Part shown: positions 41,137 through 49,247 of the stretch, one piece after another
Layout of the letters: every line of letters starts with the position of its first letter
How positions within the stretch are numbered: position 1 is the stretch's first letter
NCBI RefSeq assembly: GCF_001426755.1
Contig: NZ_LMFJ01000003.1
Location: 22,733-86,732 of the forward strand
Length of the DNA: 64,000 bases
Direction: 5' to 3'
Origin: Aeromicrobium sp. Root495
GTDB taxonomy: Bacteria; Actinomycetota; Actinomycetes; Propionibacteriales; Nocardioidaceae
Notes under the pieces: generated by a model
Database searches by the model: none
Told to the model about the DNA's origin: nothing
What the model saw: only the letters and a program-made list of their open reading frames with translations
Position numbers and translations under genes: made by a program

Positions 41137-41480
41137 ACCTGGAGCGTCTCGGCCAACGCAGGCAAGGCCCCCGGCACGAGCGCGTAGTACGACCACGTGC
41201 CTCGCTTGGTGCGCGTCAGCAGCCCGGCCTTCACGAGGAGGCCGAGGTGGTGGCTCACCGTTCCCTGGCTGAGGTCGAGCGACTCGTTGAGGTCGCAGAC
41301 GCAGGCCTCGCCGCCTCCCGACGCCGCCACCATTGACAGCAGCTTGACCCGGGTGGGATCGCCCATCGCCTTGAACTTCGCGGCCAGGGCTGCGGCATCG
41401 TGGTCGGCAATCACGCCGCCGGTGATGGGCGAGCAGCAGGAGGCAGCGGCCGTGTCCAGGACCGGGAGGGCGTGAGGCAT
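41133..41480 (-). CDS. arsR: ArsR-family arsenite-responsive repressor
   Basis: A 115-aa ArsR: HTH DLNESLDLSQGTVSHHLGLLVKAGLL, preceded by GGEACVCDLN, the ACVCD-type cysteine pair at the start of the recognition region that binds As(III) in E. coli-type ArsR (ELCVCDL). An N-terminal CCSP motif adds two more cysteines. It is divergent from the ArsO-like gene, with two near-palindromic boxes at 41499-41518 and 41532-41551 between them. It should repress both its own gene and the arsO-arsN unit until As(III) binds. Confidence 0.93.
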   Translation of the reverse strand: MPHALPVLDTAAASCCSPITGGVIADHDAAALAAKFKAMGDPTRVKLLSMVAASGGGEACVCDLNESLDLSQGTVSHHLGLLVKAGLLTRTKRGTWSYYALVPGALPALAETLQV

Positions 41481-41498
41481 GCCGCCAGTCTAGACCTT

Positions 41499-41551
41499 TC
41501 ATTGACAATCGTCGATGATTGGGGGAGGCTTCCATCGAAGAATGTCAATGG
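41499..41551. promoter_or_regulatory. Twin ArsR operators, 33 bp apart
   Basis: tcattgacaatcgtcgatga (41499-41518) and ccatcgaagaatgtcaatgg (41532-41551) are both imperfect dyads of the ATTGAC/GTCAAT kind and start 33 bp apart, about three helical turns. They occupy the arsR/arsO divergent promoter region. Binding by the adjacent ArsR is inferred. Confidence 0.75.
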
Positions 41552-41577
41552 CTTGTTGAACGAGGAGTGCACCACTC

Positions 41578-42924
41578 ATGACCGCCCCGACCGTCCAGGA
41601 CCTGCCCGTCGTCGTCATCGGAGCGGGGCCATCGGGCCTCGCTGCTGCCGCTCATCTGCGCGCCCGCAACGTGCCGGTGGTCGTGCTGGAGACAGGTCCC
41701 TCGGCCGGCGCGGCCGTCTCGGAGTGGGGTCATGTCCGCCTGTTCTCCGCGTGGTCGGAGCTGATCGACCCCGCAGCCGAGAAGCTGCTGTCCGCGGCGG
41801 GGTGGTCCGCGCCTCATCCGGCCCGTCACCCCACGGGCGCCGACTGGGTCGGGTCCTACCTGCGGCCCCTGGCCGACGCGCTCGGCGAGTCCGTGCGGTA
41901 CGGCGTCACGGTGACCTCCGTGGCCAAGCAGTCGCGCGACCGGCTGGTGAGCTCTGGCCGCGAGGACGCGCCGTTCACCGTGCACGTCCGGACCGGATCC
42001 GGCGCCGAGCACGTCCTGGCTCGCGCTGTCGTCGATGCCTCCGGCACCTGGAGTGGCCCCAACCCGCTGGGTGGCGACGGCGTCCCGGCCATCGGGGAGC
42101 GCGAGGCCGCTGCCCGGATCAGCTACCGGATCCCGGACCTGCGCGACGGTGAGGTCCGCGCCCGGTACGCAGGCAAGCACGTCGTGGTGGCCGGCACGGG
42201 TGCCTCTGCCAAGGGCGCGCTGATCGGTCTCACCGCTCTGGCCAAGGAGGCCCCGGACACCCGGATCACCTGGCTCGTCCGCCGAGCGAGCGTGGGGGAG
42301 GCCTTCGCGGGCAGCGGCCAGGACGAGCTTCCCGAGCGGGGCGCCCTCGGTGAGCAGGCCAAGGCTGCTGTCGATGCCGGCCCGGTCGCGACCCTCAACG
42401 GCTTCCGCACGGCGTCGGTCACCGGCGACGACTCCGGCTCGTTGACCATCACGTCGTTCGACGGCCAGGCGGTCACCGGCGTGGACCAGGTCATCGTGCT
42501 CACCGGGTTCCGTCCGGACCTCGACATGCTCTCCGAGATCCGTCTCGACCTCGACCCGGTCCTGCAGGCCCCGCGAGACCTCGCGCCGCTCATTGATCCC
42601 AACGAGCACTCCTGCGGCACGGTCTACCCCCACGGCGCCAAGGAGCTGGCCCAGCCCGAGAGCAGCTTCTTCCTCGTGGGCATGAAGTCCTACGGGCGGG
42701 CGACGTCGTTCCTGGCTCTCACGGGCTTCGAGCAGACCCGCTCCGTCGCGGCCGCCATCGCCGGTGATCTCGAGGCCGCGGCGCGCGTCGAGCTGACGCT
42801 CCCCGACACCGGAGTCTGCGGCGGCGCCGGGACGTTCGACGACGAGGCCGCGGAGGGCGGCAGCTGCTGCGCCCCGACGGCCGGGCCCGAGCTCATCTCT
42901 CTCGGCGGACTCGGGACGTCGTGA
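41578..42924 (+). CDS. arsO: ArsO-like FAD/NAD(P)-binding flavoprotein of arsenic operons
   Basis: A 448-aa flavoprotein: N-terminal FAD motif VVVIGAGPSGLAAAAHL, second Rossmann motif VVVAGTGASAKGALIGL for NAD(P)H, and the C-terminal ATG-like VLTGFRPDLDM. A Cys-rich end (GVCGGAG ... GSCCAPTAG) may bind metalloid. It matches the flavin monooxygenase-like ArsO group of actinobacterial ars operons, whose exact reaction is unsettled. It follows a GAGGAG site and lies under the twin ArsR boxes. Probably cotranscribed with the acetyltransferase downstream. Confidence 0.85.
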   Translation: MTAPTVQDLPVVVIGAGPSGLAAAAHLRARNVPVVVLETGPSAGAAVSEWGHVRLFSAWSELIDPAAEKLLSAAGWSAPHPARHPTGADWVGSYLRPLADALGESVRYGVTVTSVAKQSRDRLVSSGREDAPFTVHVRTGSGAEHVLARAVVDASGTWSGPNPLGGDGVPAIGEREAAARISYRIPDLRDGEVRARYAGKHVVVAGTGASAKGALIGLTALAKEAPDTRITWLVRRASVGEAFAGSGQDELPERGALGEQAKAAVDAGPVATLNGFRTASVTGDDSGSLTITSFDGQAVTGVDQVIVLTGFRPDLDMLSEIRLDLDPVLQAPRDLAPLIDPNEHSCGTVYPHGAKELAQPESSFFLVGMKSYGRATSFLALTGFEQTRSVAAAIAGDLEAAARVELTLPDTGVCGGAGTFDDEAAEGGSCCAPTAGPELISLGGLGTS

Positions 42925-42978
42925 CGATCACGTCCCAGGGTCTGGAAGCACCCTTGCCCAGGCAAGGATGATGGCCGG

Positions 42979-43509
42979 GTGAGCGACGACGTCGTCATCG
43001 TCCAGATGGCTCCCGAGGACTGGCCCCAGGTCGAGGCGATCTACGCCGCCGGCATCGAGGCCGGCCACGCGACCTTCGAGGCCTCGACACCCACCTGGAA
43101 GGACTTCGACGGCTCCAGGCGGGATGAGCATCGACTCGTCGCCGTCCATCGTGACCGACGCGTGCTCGGGTGGGCAGCCTGTGCGAGCGTCTCGAGTCGT
43201 GCGGTCTACGCGGGCGTCGTGGAGCACTCGGTCTACGTGAGTCCTGCCGCGCAGGGTCGCGGGATCGGGCGCCAGCTCCTCGAGGCGTTCGTCGAGTCGA
43301 CCGAGCAGGCGGGCATCTGGACCATCCAGTCCAGCATCTTCCCCGAGAACGAGGCGAGCCTGAGGCTTCACGCCCGTCATGGCTTCCGGGTCGTCGGGAC
43401 GCGCGAGCGCGTGGCCCGGGCGATCGTCGGGCCGGCCGCAGGAGCGTGGCGTGACACGGTTCTCGTGGAGCGCCGTAGCGGTGTGGTTGGTCTCGCCGGG
43501 CCCGCCTGA
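42979..43509 (+). CDS. ArsN1-like GNAT N-acetyltransferase (arsinothricin/phosphinothricin type)
   Basis: A 176-aa GNAT enzyme of the PAT/ArsN1 family from GTG 42979: VEAIYAAGIEAGHATFEASTPTWKDFD is the family N-terminus, EHSVYVSPAAQGRGIGRQLLEAF the acetyl-CoA pyrophosphate loop (QGRGIG), and IFPENEASLRLHARHGFRVVGTRERVAR the C-terminal part. ArsN1 acetylates the arsenic antibiotic arsinothricin; close relatives act on phosphinothricin. Its placement after arsO favours the arsenic role. It may be translated from the arsO transcript (54-bp gap). Confidence 0.87.
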   Translation: MSDDVVIVQMAPEDWPQVEAIYAAGIEAGHATFEASTPTWKDFDGSRRDEHRLVAVHRDRRVLGWAACASVSSRAVYAGVVEHSVYVSPAAQGRGIGRQLLEAFVESTEQAGIWTIQSSIFPENEASLRLHARHGFRVVGTRERVARAIVGPAAGAWRDTVLVERRSGVVGLAGPA

Positions 43510-43537
43510 CCTGCTCCCGAGTGCTCCTCGGCCCACC

Positions 43538-43819
43538 TCACGCCAGGGCGAGGAACAGCTTCTCCATCTTCTTGGCGTCGACGCCGCCCGGGCCGTCCCC
43601 CTCGGTCAGGCAGTGCTGCATCCCCGTGGCGACGATCGCGTAGCCGGCCCGTGACAGGGCCTTGTTGACGGCCGCCAGCTGGGTGAGGACGGACTCGCAG
43701 TCAGATCCCTCCTCCATCATGCGGATGACGCTTCCGAGGTGGCCATGGGCGCGCTTCATGCGGGTGATGATGGCCTTGATCTCAGCGGGCTCGAGTCCCA
43801 TGGCGGCTGCGTCGGGCAT
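43538..43819 (-). CDS. CsoR/CstR-family repressor lacking the copper-site His
   Basis: A 93-aa four-helix DUF156 repressor (IITRMKRAHGHLGSVIRMMEEGSDCESVLTQLAAVNKALSRAGYAIV). Two cysteines are spaced 29 apart (DCESV and HCLTEG), as Cys36 and Cys65 in CsoR or Cys31 and Cys60 in CstR. The position of the CsoR copper ligand His61 is Gly, and a His sits right before the second Cys. So it may sense persulfide or another signal rather than Cu(I). Its ATG overlaps the DUF302 stop by 1 bp. The operators are probably the GC palindromes at 44272-44320. Confidence 0.87.
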   Translation of the reverse strand: MPDAAAMGLEPAEIKAIITRMKRAHGHLGSVIRMMEEGSDCESVLTQLAAVNKALSRAGYAIVATGMQHCLTEGDGPGGVDAKKMEKLFLALA

Positions 43820-44220
43820 CAGGCGGTCCTCACGGTCTCGAGCGCCGCGGTCAGCCGCTGGCGGGCGTCCTGCGCGATGTCGTGCAGGGCCTTCGGCGCT
43901 TCCGGCGACATCGCCGTCATGGCCATGGGGTCGAACGCCTCGACCACGGTCTGGTCGCCGACGCTGCGGACGACGACGTTGCACGGCAGCATCGCCGCGA
44001 TGGACGGGTCGGCCTGCATCGCCGCGTGCGCGAGCTGTGGGCGGCACGCACCCAGGATGATCTGCGAGTCGACGTCCACGTCGATCTTGGCCTTGAGCGT
44101 GGCCTGGACGTCGATCTCGGTCAGCACGCCGAAGCCCACCTCGCCGAGCTCGGCGCGCACCAGGGCGACGGTCTCGTCGTACCCCCGGTCGGTGGCGATC
44201 TTGATGGTCAGGTCTGGCAC
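43819..44220 (-). CDS. DUF302 domain protein
   Basis: A 133-aa DUF302 protein. GTG 44220 is chosen because GAGGAGGACCTG lies directly before it; the upstream in-frame ATG lacks this. The domain shows YDETVALVRAELGEVGFGVLTEIDVQATLKAK and LGACRPQLAHAAMQADPSIAAMLPCNVVV, the usual DUF302 motifs with conserved Cys residues. DUF302 proteins occur near sulfur-oxidation and metal genes, and no activity is known. It is cotranscribed with the CsoR-type repressor gene and divergent from the MMPL gene across the twin operators. Confidence 0.88.
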   Translation of the reverse strand: MPDLTIKIATDRGYDETVALVRAELGEVGFGVLTEIDVQATLKAKIDVDVDSQIILGACRPQLAHAAMQADPSIAAMLPCNVVVRSVGDQTVVEAFDPMAMTAMSPEAPKALHDIAQDARQRLTAALETVRTA

Positions 44221-44271
44221 CAGGTCCTCCTCGGTCGGCACCTGGAGAGGTGCGTTCAAGGACGACTGTAC

Positions 44272-44320
44272 ATCCCCCCGGGGGGTTATGCTACGTTCGG
44301 CCGCATCCCCCCGGGGGGAT
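44272..44320. promoter_or_regulatory. Twin CCCCCCGGGGGG operators in the DUF302/MMPL divergent promoter
   Basis: atccccccggggggttat (44272-44289) and atccccccggggggat (44305-44320), 33 bp apart, each a perfect dyad around CCCCCCGGGGGG with AT flanks. This is the form of CsoR/CstR-family operators. They overlap both divergent promoters (ttatgct is a possible -10), so one repressor probably controls both sides. Confidence 0.85.
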
Positions 44321-44357
44321 AAAAGATCCCGTGAACGCGATGCAAGACGGAGGACCC

Positions 44358-46511
44358 ATGGCCGCGACCACCAGCCCCCACACCCGACGTGATGCTTCGC
44401 CGGGCCCGGGCGCCCTCGGGCGTCTGGGTGTCTGGGTCACGCTCCATGCCCGACTGGTCACGGTCGCGTGGCTGCTCGTCGTGATCGGTCTGGGCGGGTT
44501 CGCGCCCAAGGTCGAGCAGAACCTCTCCGGCGCCGGCTGGCAGGCCGACGGCTCAGAGTCGGTCGCAGCTCGCGAGCTGGCTCGTCAGCACTTCGGCGGC
44601 AACTCGTCCTCCGCCATCCAGGTCGTCGTCCACAGCGACGACGGTCCGGTCACGGGAGGTCGAGGAGCCGAGGTGCTGGCCGAGGTGACCTCCCGGCTCG
44701 AGTCCGACCCCCGCATCGCCGACGTGCTGGCGCCGCGGTCCGGAGCGACGCTGAGCCAGGACGGATCGACGGCCATCGTCCTGGCCGGTGCGGGTGCCGA
44801 CACCAACGAGATGGTGCGTGTCGCGACAGAGCTCAAGGGACCGCTGCAGCGGCTCTCCGGCGACGGCATCGAGGTGAACCCGACCGGATCATCCCTGCTG
44901 TGGTCGGACTTCAACGAGGCCAACCTGGACGCGATGCTGAAGTCGGAGATGGTGTCCTGGCCGGTCACCCTGGCCATCCTCGTGCTCGCCTTCGGTGCAC
45001 TGGTGGCAGCTGGCCTCCCACTGCTGCTGACCCTCGCAGGACTCGTCGCCTCGGCCGGCTCGCTGGTGCTCATCAACGAGCTGGTGCCCGTGTCGATCTG
45101 GGCGATGAACTTCGCGATGATGTTCGCCCTCGCCCTGGGCATCGACTACGCCCTGTTCCTCGTCGTCCGCTACCGGGCCGCTCGTATGGGCGCGGGCCTC
45201 TCGGCACGCGACGCCGTCGCCGAGACGATGGACACCGCCGGCAAGGCCGTCCTGCTGTCCGGGCTGACCGTCCTGGTGTCGCTGTCGGCCGTGATGCTGG
45301 TCCCCTCCCCGTCGTTCCGCTCGATGGCCGGCGGCATCATGCTCTCGGTCGTCTTCGTCCTCGGAGCCACCCTCACCCTTCTGCCGCTGGTCCTGTTCAC
45401 GCTCGACCACCGCATCAACAAGCTCTCCCTGCCCTGGGCCACGACCGGGGAGCATCGTTCACCGCGCTTCGCGGCCTGGGGTGAGCGGCTGTGGCGGCGT
45501 CCCCTGGTCTGGGGTGCTGCTTCGCTCGTCATCCTGCTTGCGCTGGCCGCGCCCGTCGTCGGTCTGTCCACGGCCATGCCGTCGATCAAGGTCCTGCCTG
45601 AGGACGCCTCGGCCCGGGTCGGCTACGACCGCGTCCAGAAGGAGTTCGGCGACGGTGCGCCTGGCACCCTCCAGATCGTCGTGGCCGAGCAGGAAGCCGC
45701 CGAGGCCATGGCCGTCGTCCAGTCCGACGGCGGCATCGTCGCGGCGATGCCGGCTCAGAGCGCTGCCGACGACTCGGGACTCGCGATGCTTCAGGCGGTG
45801 CCCACCGTCGACCCGTCAGACCCCGGCCTGGCCGACACGGTTCAACGTCTGCGCGCCGACCTTCCCGACACGGCCTACGTCGGCGGCGCGGCGGTCGAGA
45901 ACCTGGACCTCAAGTCCCAGCTCGACGACTCCACACCTCTCGTGATCGGCGTCATCCTCGCCCTGGGCTTCCTCCTCCTGCTCGTCACGCTGCAGGCTCC
46001 GCTGATCTCGCTGCTCGGGACCCTGGTGAGCCTGCTCTCCACCGCCGCTGCGTTCGGGGTCGCGCGCCTCGTGTTCCAGGAGGGTTGGGGTGCCGGGCTG
46101 CTCGGCTTCGAGCCCCAGGGCTTCCTCGACGCGTGGGCGCCCGTGTTCTTCTTCGCCATGATCTTCGCGATCGCCATGGACTACACCGTGTTCCTGCTCG
46201 CCTCGGCGAAGGAGCACTACGAACGATCTGGCGACCCGAAGGAAGCGATGGTCGGTGCGCTCGCGCACTCAGGGCGTGTCATCTTCGCAGCAGGAGCCGT
46301 GATGGTCGCCGTGTTCTTCACCTTCGCCCTGTCAGGGCCCTTGCCGCCCAAGGAGATGGGCGTCGTGCTGGGCGTCGCGGTTCTTCTCGACGCGTTCCTC
46401 GTGCGCCTCGTCCTTCTTCCCGTGCTGCTGCGCCTGACCGGCCACGCTGCCTGGTACGTCCCGGCCTGGTTGGGACGTCTGCTGCCGAACATCACCTTCG
46501 CCCACGGCTGA
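44358..46511 (+). CDS. MMPL-family RND transporter
   Basis: A protein of about 717 aa; ATG 44358 is chosen for the GGAGG site before it. It has the 12-helix MMPL layout: a first helix (HARLVTVAWLLVVIGLGGFA), a large extracytoplasmic loop, helices with NFAMMFALALGIDYALFLVVRYR (the GxxxDY proton-relay motif) repeated in the second half as FFAMIFAIAMDYTVFLLASAKE, and MLVPSPSFRSMAGGIMLSVV. MMPL pumps export lipids or hydrophobic compounds using the proton gradient. It is divergent from the DUF302-CsoR unit and likely repressed by it. The cargo is unknown. Confidence 0.92.
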   Translation: MAATTSPHTRRDASPGPGALGRLGVWVTLHARLVTVAWLLVVIGLGGFAPKVEQNLSGAGWQADGSESVAARELARQHFGGNSSSAIQVVVHSDDGPVTGGRGAEVLAEVTSRLESDPRIADVLAPRSGATLSQDGSTAIVLAGAGADTNEMVRVATELKGPLQRLSGDGIEVNPTGSSLLWSDFNEANLDAMLKSEMVSWPVTLAILVLAFGALVAAGLPLLLTLAGLVASAGSLVLINELVPVSIWAMNFAMMFALALGIDYALFLVVRYRAARMGAGLSARDAVAETMDTAGKAVLLSGLTVLVSLSAVMLVPSPSFRSMAGGIMLSVVFVLGATLTLLPLVLFTLDHRINKLSLPWATTGEHRSPRFAAWGERLWRRPLVWGAASLVILLALAAPVVGLSTAMPSIKVLPEDASARVGYDRVQKEFGDGAPGTLQIVVAEQEAAEAMAVVQSDGGIVAAMPAQSAADDSGLAMLQAVPTVDPSDPGLADTVQRLRADLPDTAYVGGAAVENLDLKSQLDDSTPLVIGVILALGFLLLLVTLQAPLISLLGTLVSLLSTAAAFGVARLVFQEGWGAGLLGFEPQGFLDAWAPVFFFAMIFAIAMDYTVFLLASAKEHYERSGDPKEAMVGALAHSGRVIFAAGAVMVAVFFTFALSGPLPPKEMGVVLGVAVLLDAFLVRLVLLPVLLRLTGHAAWYVPAWLGRLLPNITFAHG

Positions 46512-46539
46512 GGACCGGGAACGGGTCCGGGGCCGCGGT

Positions 46540-47004
46540 TCAGCGGCCGGCGCTCGACGAGACCCGGTCGGCCCACGCGGCTCGAGCTCCGGACTCGCCG
46601 ACGCGATATACCTGCACTGCCGTGGCGAGCGAGGCGATGACGGCCAGGACCGCGACCCCGGCGACCAACCCCCGTCGAGCGCCGGCTCCTGACCTTCGCT
46701 CGAGCACCACGAGCGCGAGGGTGAGGACGAGCAGCGGCACCGCGAACCAGATCAGCTGGTCGCCCAGCTCGGCGTGCTCGCCGGGATCGCCCACGTGCTT
46801 CTCGAGGGCCTCGCCGCTCGAGGTGGCCACGGGCACGAGAGCGGTCGCGACGGCTGCGGCGGCCACGACGAGCGGCCCGTAAGGACGCCGCCAGCGGGGG
46901 ACAACAGCGATGAGGATGGTGCCCAGCACCGCGAGAGGCAGCAGCACCACGACGGCGTGCACCACCAGGGGGTGCCAGGGCAGTCCGTCAATCAGGTCGA
47001 ACAT
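46540..47004 (-). CDS. DUF2231 membrane protein
   Basis: A 154-aa protein of four membrane helices with the DUF2231 opening MFDLIDGLPWHPLVVHAVVVLLPLAVLGTIL (the HPLVVHFPIALL-like motif). Later segments are LVVAAAAVATALVPVATSSG, LIWFAVPLLVLTLALVVL and LVAGVAVLAVIASLATAVQVY. The LEKHVGDPGEHAELGDQ loop contains the family's conserved His/Glu residues, possibly heme- or metal-related (not proven). The ATG follows AGGAGCTCC. It is divergent from the two-component operon, which could control it. Function unknown. Confidence 0.85.
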   Translation of the reverse strand: MFDLIDGLPWHPLVVHAVVVLLPLAVLGTILIAVVPRWRRPYGPLVVAAAAVATALVPVATSSGEALEKHVGDPGEHAELGDQLIWFAVPLLVLTLALVVLERRSGAGARRGLVAGVAVLAVIASLATAVQVYRVGESGARAAWADRVSSSAGR

Positions 47005-47137
47005 GGAGCTCCTCGAGATCGTGCGGGTCGTTGACCTGACCGACGCTGGCAGCCGAAGGATCGTGCTCAACCCAAGCGACTGTTAAGAGGACCTCAAGTC
47101 GCTCGGTGGGCGCGAAATGCGCCACTACTGTGGCGGC

Positions 47138-47827
47138 ATGGTGCAGGTGCTGCTCGTGGAGGACGACGACGCGATCCGCTCCGCCCTGACACGCGGCCTG
47201 GCACAGCTGGGTCATGCGGTCACGGCGGCGCGTACCGGCGCCGAAGCCATCTCGTCCCTCTCCGCCAACCAGCCCGACGTGATCCTGCTCGACCTCGGCC
47301 TGCCCGACATCGACGGGACGGCTGTCCTCACCATGAGCCAGGCTCTCGGCTCCGCCCCCGTCATCGTCGCCACCGCCCGCGACGACGAGCGCGAGGTCGT
47401 CCGGCTGCTGCATGCCGGCGCCGACGACTACGTCGTCAAGCCGTTCTCGGCCGCGCAGATCGACGCACGCATCCGGGCCGTCCTGCGCCGTGCCACGCCA
47501 CCCCCCGCGGAGGAGCGGACGCTCACCGTGGGCGGACTGAGCCTCGACCCCGTCGGGCACGCGGTGCACGTGGACGGCGTTGCCGTCGATCTCACCCGCA
47601 AGGAGTTCGACCTCCTGCACGTCCTCATGCAGCACACCGGCGAAGTGCTCTCGAAGCCCAAGATCCTGGCCGAGGTGTGGCAGCTTCCGTGGGGCGGCGC
47701 CGACCGGACCGTCGACGTCCACCTGTCCTGGCTGCGACGCAAGCTCGGGGAGTCGGCGGCGGAGCCGCGCTACATCGTGAGTGTCCGTGGGGTCGGCGTG
47801 AAGCTCGTGGCTCCGGAACCGTGGTGA
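47138..47827 (+). CDS. OmpR/PhoB-type response regulator
   Basis: A 229-aa regulator from ATG 47138. The receiver domain has the acidic pocket VEDDD and phospho-acceptor D52 (VILLDLGLPD), the switch Thr in IVATARDD and Lys in VVKPFSA. The C-terminal winged helix (about 135-225) has DLTRKEFDLLHVLMQHTGEVLSKPKILAEVW and TVDVHLSWLRRKLGE. It pairs with the histidine kinase whose start overlaps its stop by 4 bp. Targets are unknown; the divergent DUF2231 gene is a candidate. Confidence 0.95.
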   Translation: MVQVLLVEDDDAIRSALTRGLAQLGHAVTAARTGAEAISSLSANQPDVILLDLGLPDIDGTAVLTMSQALGSAPVIVATARDDEREVVRLLHAGADDYVVKPFSAAQIDARIRAVLRRATPPPAEERTLTVGGLSLDPVGHAVHVDGVAVDLTRKEFDLLHVLMQHTGEVLSKPKILAEVWQLPWGGADRTVDVHLSWLRRKLGESAAEPRYIVSVRGVGVKLVAPEPW

Positions 47828-49236
47828 CGATTCCCGGCCTGGCGAGCCTGCGTGGCCGCGTGCTGCTCCTGGCCGTCGGGATCGCCGGTCTGGTGATCCT
47901 CCTGGCCGCGGTCCCCCTGGCGCTGCTCCTGCGATCTGCCGCCTACGACGACGCCGAGCGTGAGGCCACGTACGCGGCCCAGAACGTCTCCGACTACCTG
48001 AGCTCCGGCACGTACGACGACCAGGTCCTCGACCAGTACCTCAAGCGGGTCAATGGCCGCACGAGCTGGCCGGTGACGATCGTGATGTCCGACGGAGACG
48101 TCCTGGGCGCCGGTCTCTCCAGTGCAGCGCTGAAGTCGGCGACACGTGACGGCGGACGGGCCATCGACGCCGACGGCGACGGCGACCAGAGGGGCGACGG
48201 CGACGGCGACGCCGACAACCTCGGCTTCGTGAGCGACGCCCGCACGATCTCGGTGGACGACGGCCGGCTCGTCGAGATCCTGGCCGACGACGGGGATGGC
48301 CAGGCGCGTGTCGTGGCCTCGGTCGACAACTCGGTGATCTTCTCCTCGGTACGGACGCGGTACGCCCTGGTGGGGGTCGCAGCGCTCGGGCTGCTGCTGC
48401 TCGCGGGTGCGGCCGCCGAGGTCACCTCGCGCCGTCTGGTCCGACCGTTGCGTCGGACGGCGGACACGGCGGGTCGGTTGAGTGCCGGCGACCTCGCGGC
48501 TCGCGCACCGGAGGAAGGACCCGCTGAGGTCGCACAGGTCGCGGTCGAGCTCAACGCCCTGGCCGGTCGCATCGACGAGCTGCTCACCACGGAGCGCGAG
48601 TCGACCGCCGACCTCTCGCACCGGCTGCGAACCCCGCTCACGGCCGTCCGACTCGGCGTCGAGGCGCTTCCGGCGAGTGAACGCAAGGTCGAGCTCGAGC
48701 AGCACGTCGCGTCCTTGCAGCGCACTCTCACCCAGGTCATCCGCGCGGCCCGCCGACCGCAGCGCGAGGGCGTCCATCCGCGCGCAGACGCCGCGGCGGT
48801 GGTCCGCGAGCGCCTCGAGTTCTGGACCCCGCTGGCGGAGGACCAGGAGCGGGCGGTCACGGTCGACGTGGCCGGCGGGGAGTCCTGGGTCAGGTCTTCG
48901 GCCGACGACCTCGCGACCACGATCGACGCCTTGCTCGAGAACGTCATGGCCCACACACCTGAGGGCACACCCTTCGGGTTGCGGCTCGTCCCCGGGCCCG
49001 AGGACGTGGCGATCGAGGTGCACGACGACGGCCCGGGAATCCCTTCCGGCGCGATCTCGCGGGGGCAGAGCGACCGTGGCTCGAGTGGGCTCGGGCTCGA
49101 CATCGCCCGGTCGACGACCGAGGCGGTCGGCGGAACGATCGAGGTGGGCCGTGTGGACGGGACCACGATGGTCCGAATCACCTTGCCCACGGCGGGGTCA
49201 CCCCAGCACGGTGCTGACGGAGCTGCTCAACCGTGA
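47824..49236 (+). CDS. Sensor histidine kinase with acidic Asp/Gly-rich sensor loop
   Basis: A 470-aa kinase from GTG 47824 (GTGA overlap with the regulator). TM1 (about 9-32), an extracytoplasmic sensor of about 145 aa, TM2 (YALVGVAALGLLLLAGAAAEV), HAMP (RRLVRPLRRTADTAGRLSAGDL), HisKA with H266 in ADLSHRLRTPLTAVRLGVEAL, and HATPase_c with N box ALLENVMAHTPEG, G1 EVHDDGPGIP and G2 GSSGLGLDIA. Residues about 116-133 form an acidic DADGDGDQRGDGDGDADN stretch, which looks able to bind Ca2+ or other cations. It probably phosphorylates the adjacent regulator in response to an envelope or ion signal. Confidence 0.94.
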   Translation: MTIPGLASLRGRVLLLAVGIAGLVILLAAVPLALLLRSAAYDDAEREATYAAQNVSDYLSSGTYDDQVLDQYLKRVNGRTSWPVTIVMSDGDVLGAGLSSAALKSATRDGGRAIDADGDGDQRGDGDGDADNLGFVSDARTISVDDGRLVEILADDGDGQARVVASVDNSVIFSSVRTRYALVGVAALGLLLLAGAAAEVTSRRLVRPLRRTADTAGRLSAGDLAARAPEEGPAEVAQVAVELNALAGRIDELLTTERESTADLSHRLRTPLTAVRLGVEALPASERKVELEQHVASLQRTLTQVIRAARRPQREGVHPRADAAAVVRERLEFWTPLAEDQERAVTVDVAGGESWVRSSADDLATTIDALLENVMAHTPEGTPFGLRLVPGPEDVAIEVHDDGPGIPSGAISRGQSDRGSSGLGLDIARSTTEAVGGTIEVGRVDGTTMVRITLPTAGSPQHGADGAAQP

Positions 49237-49247
49237 GGGAGGCCGGT

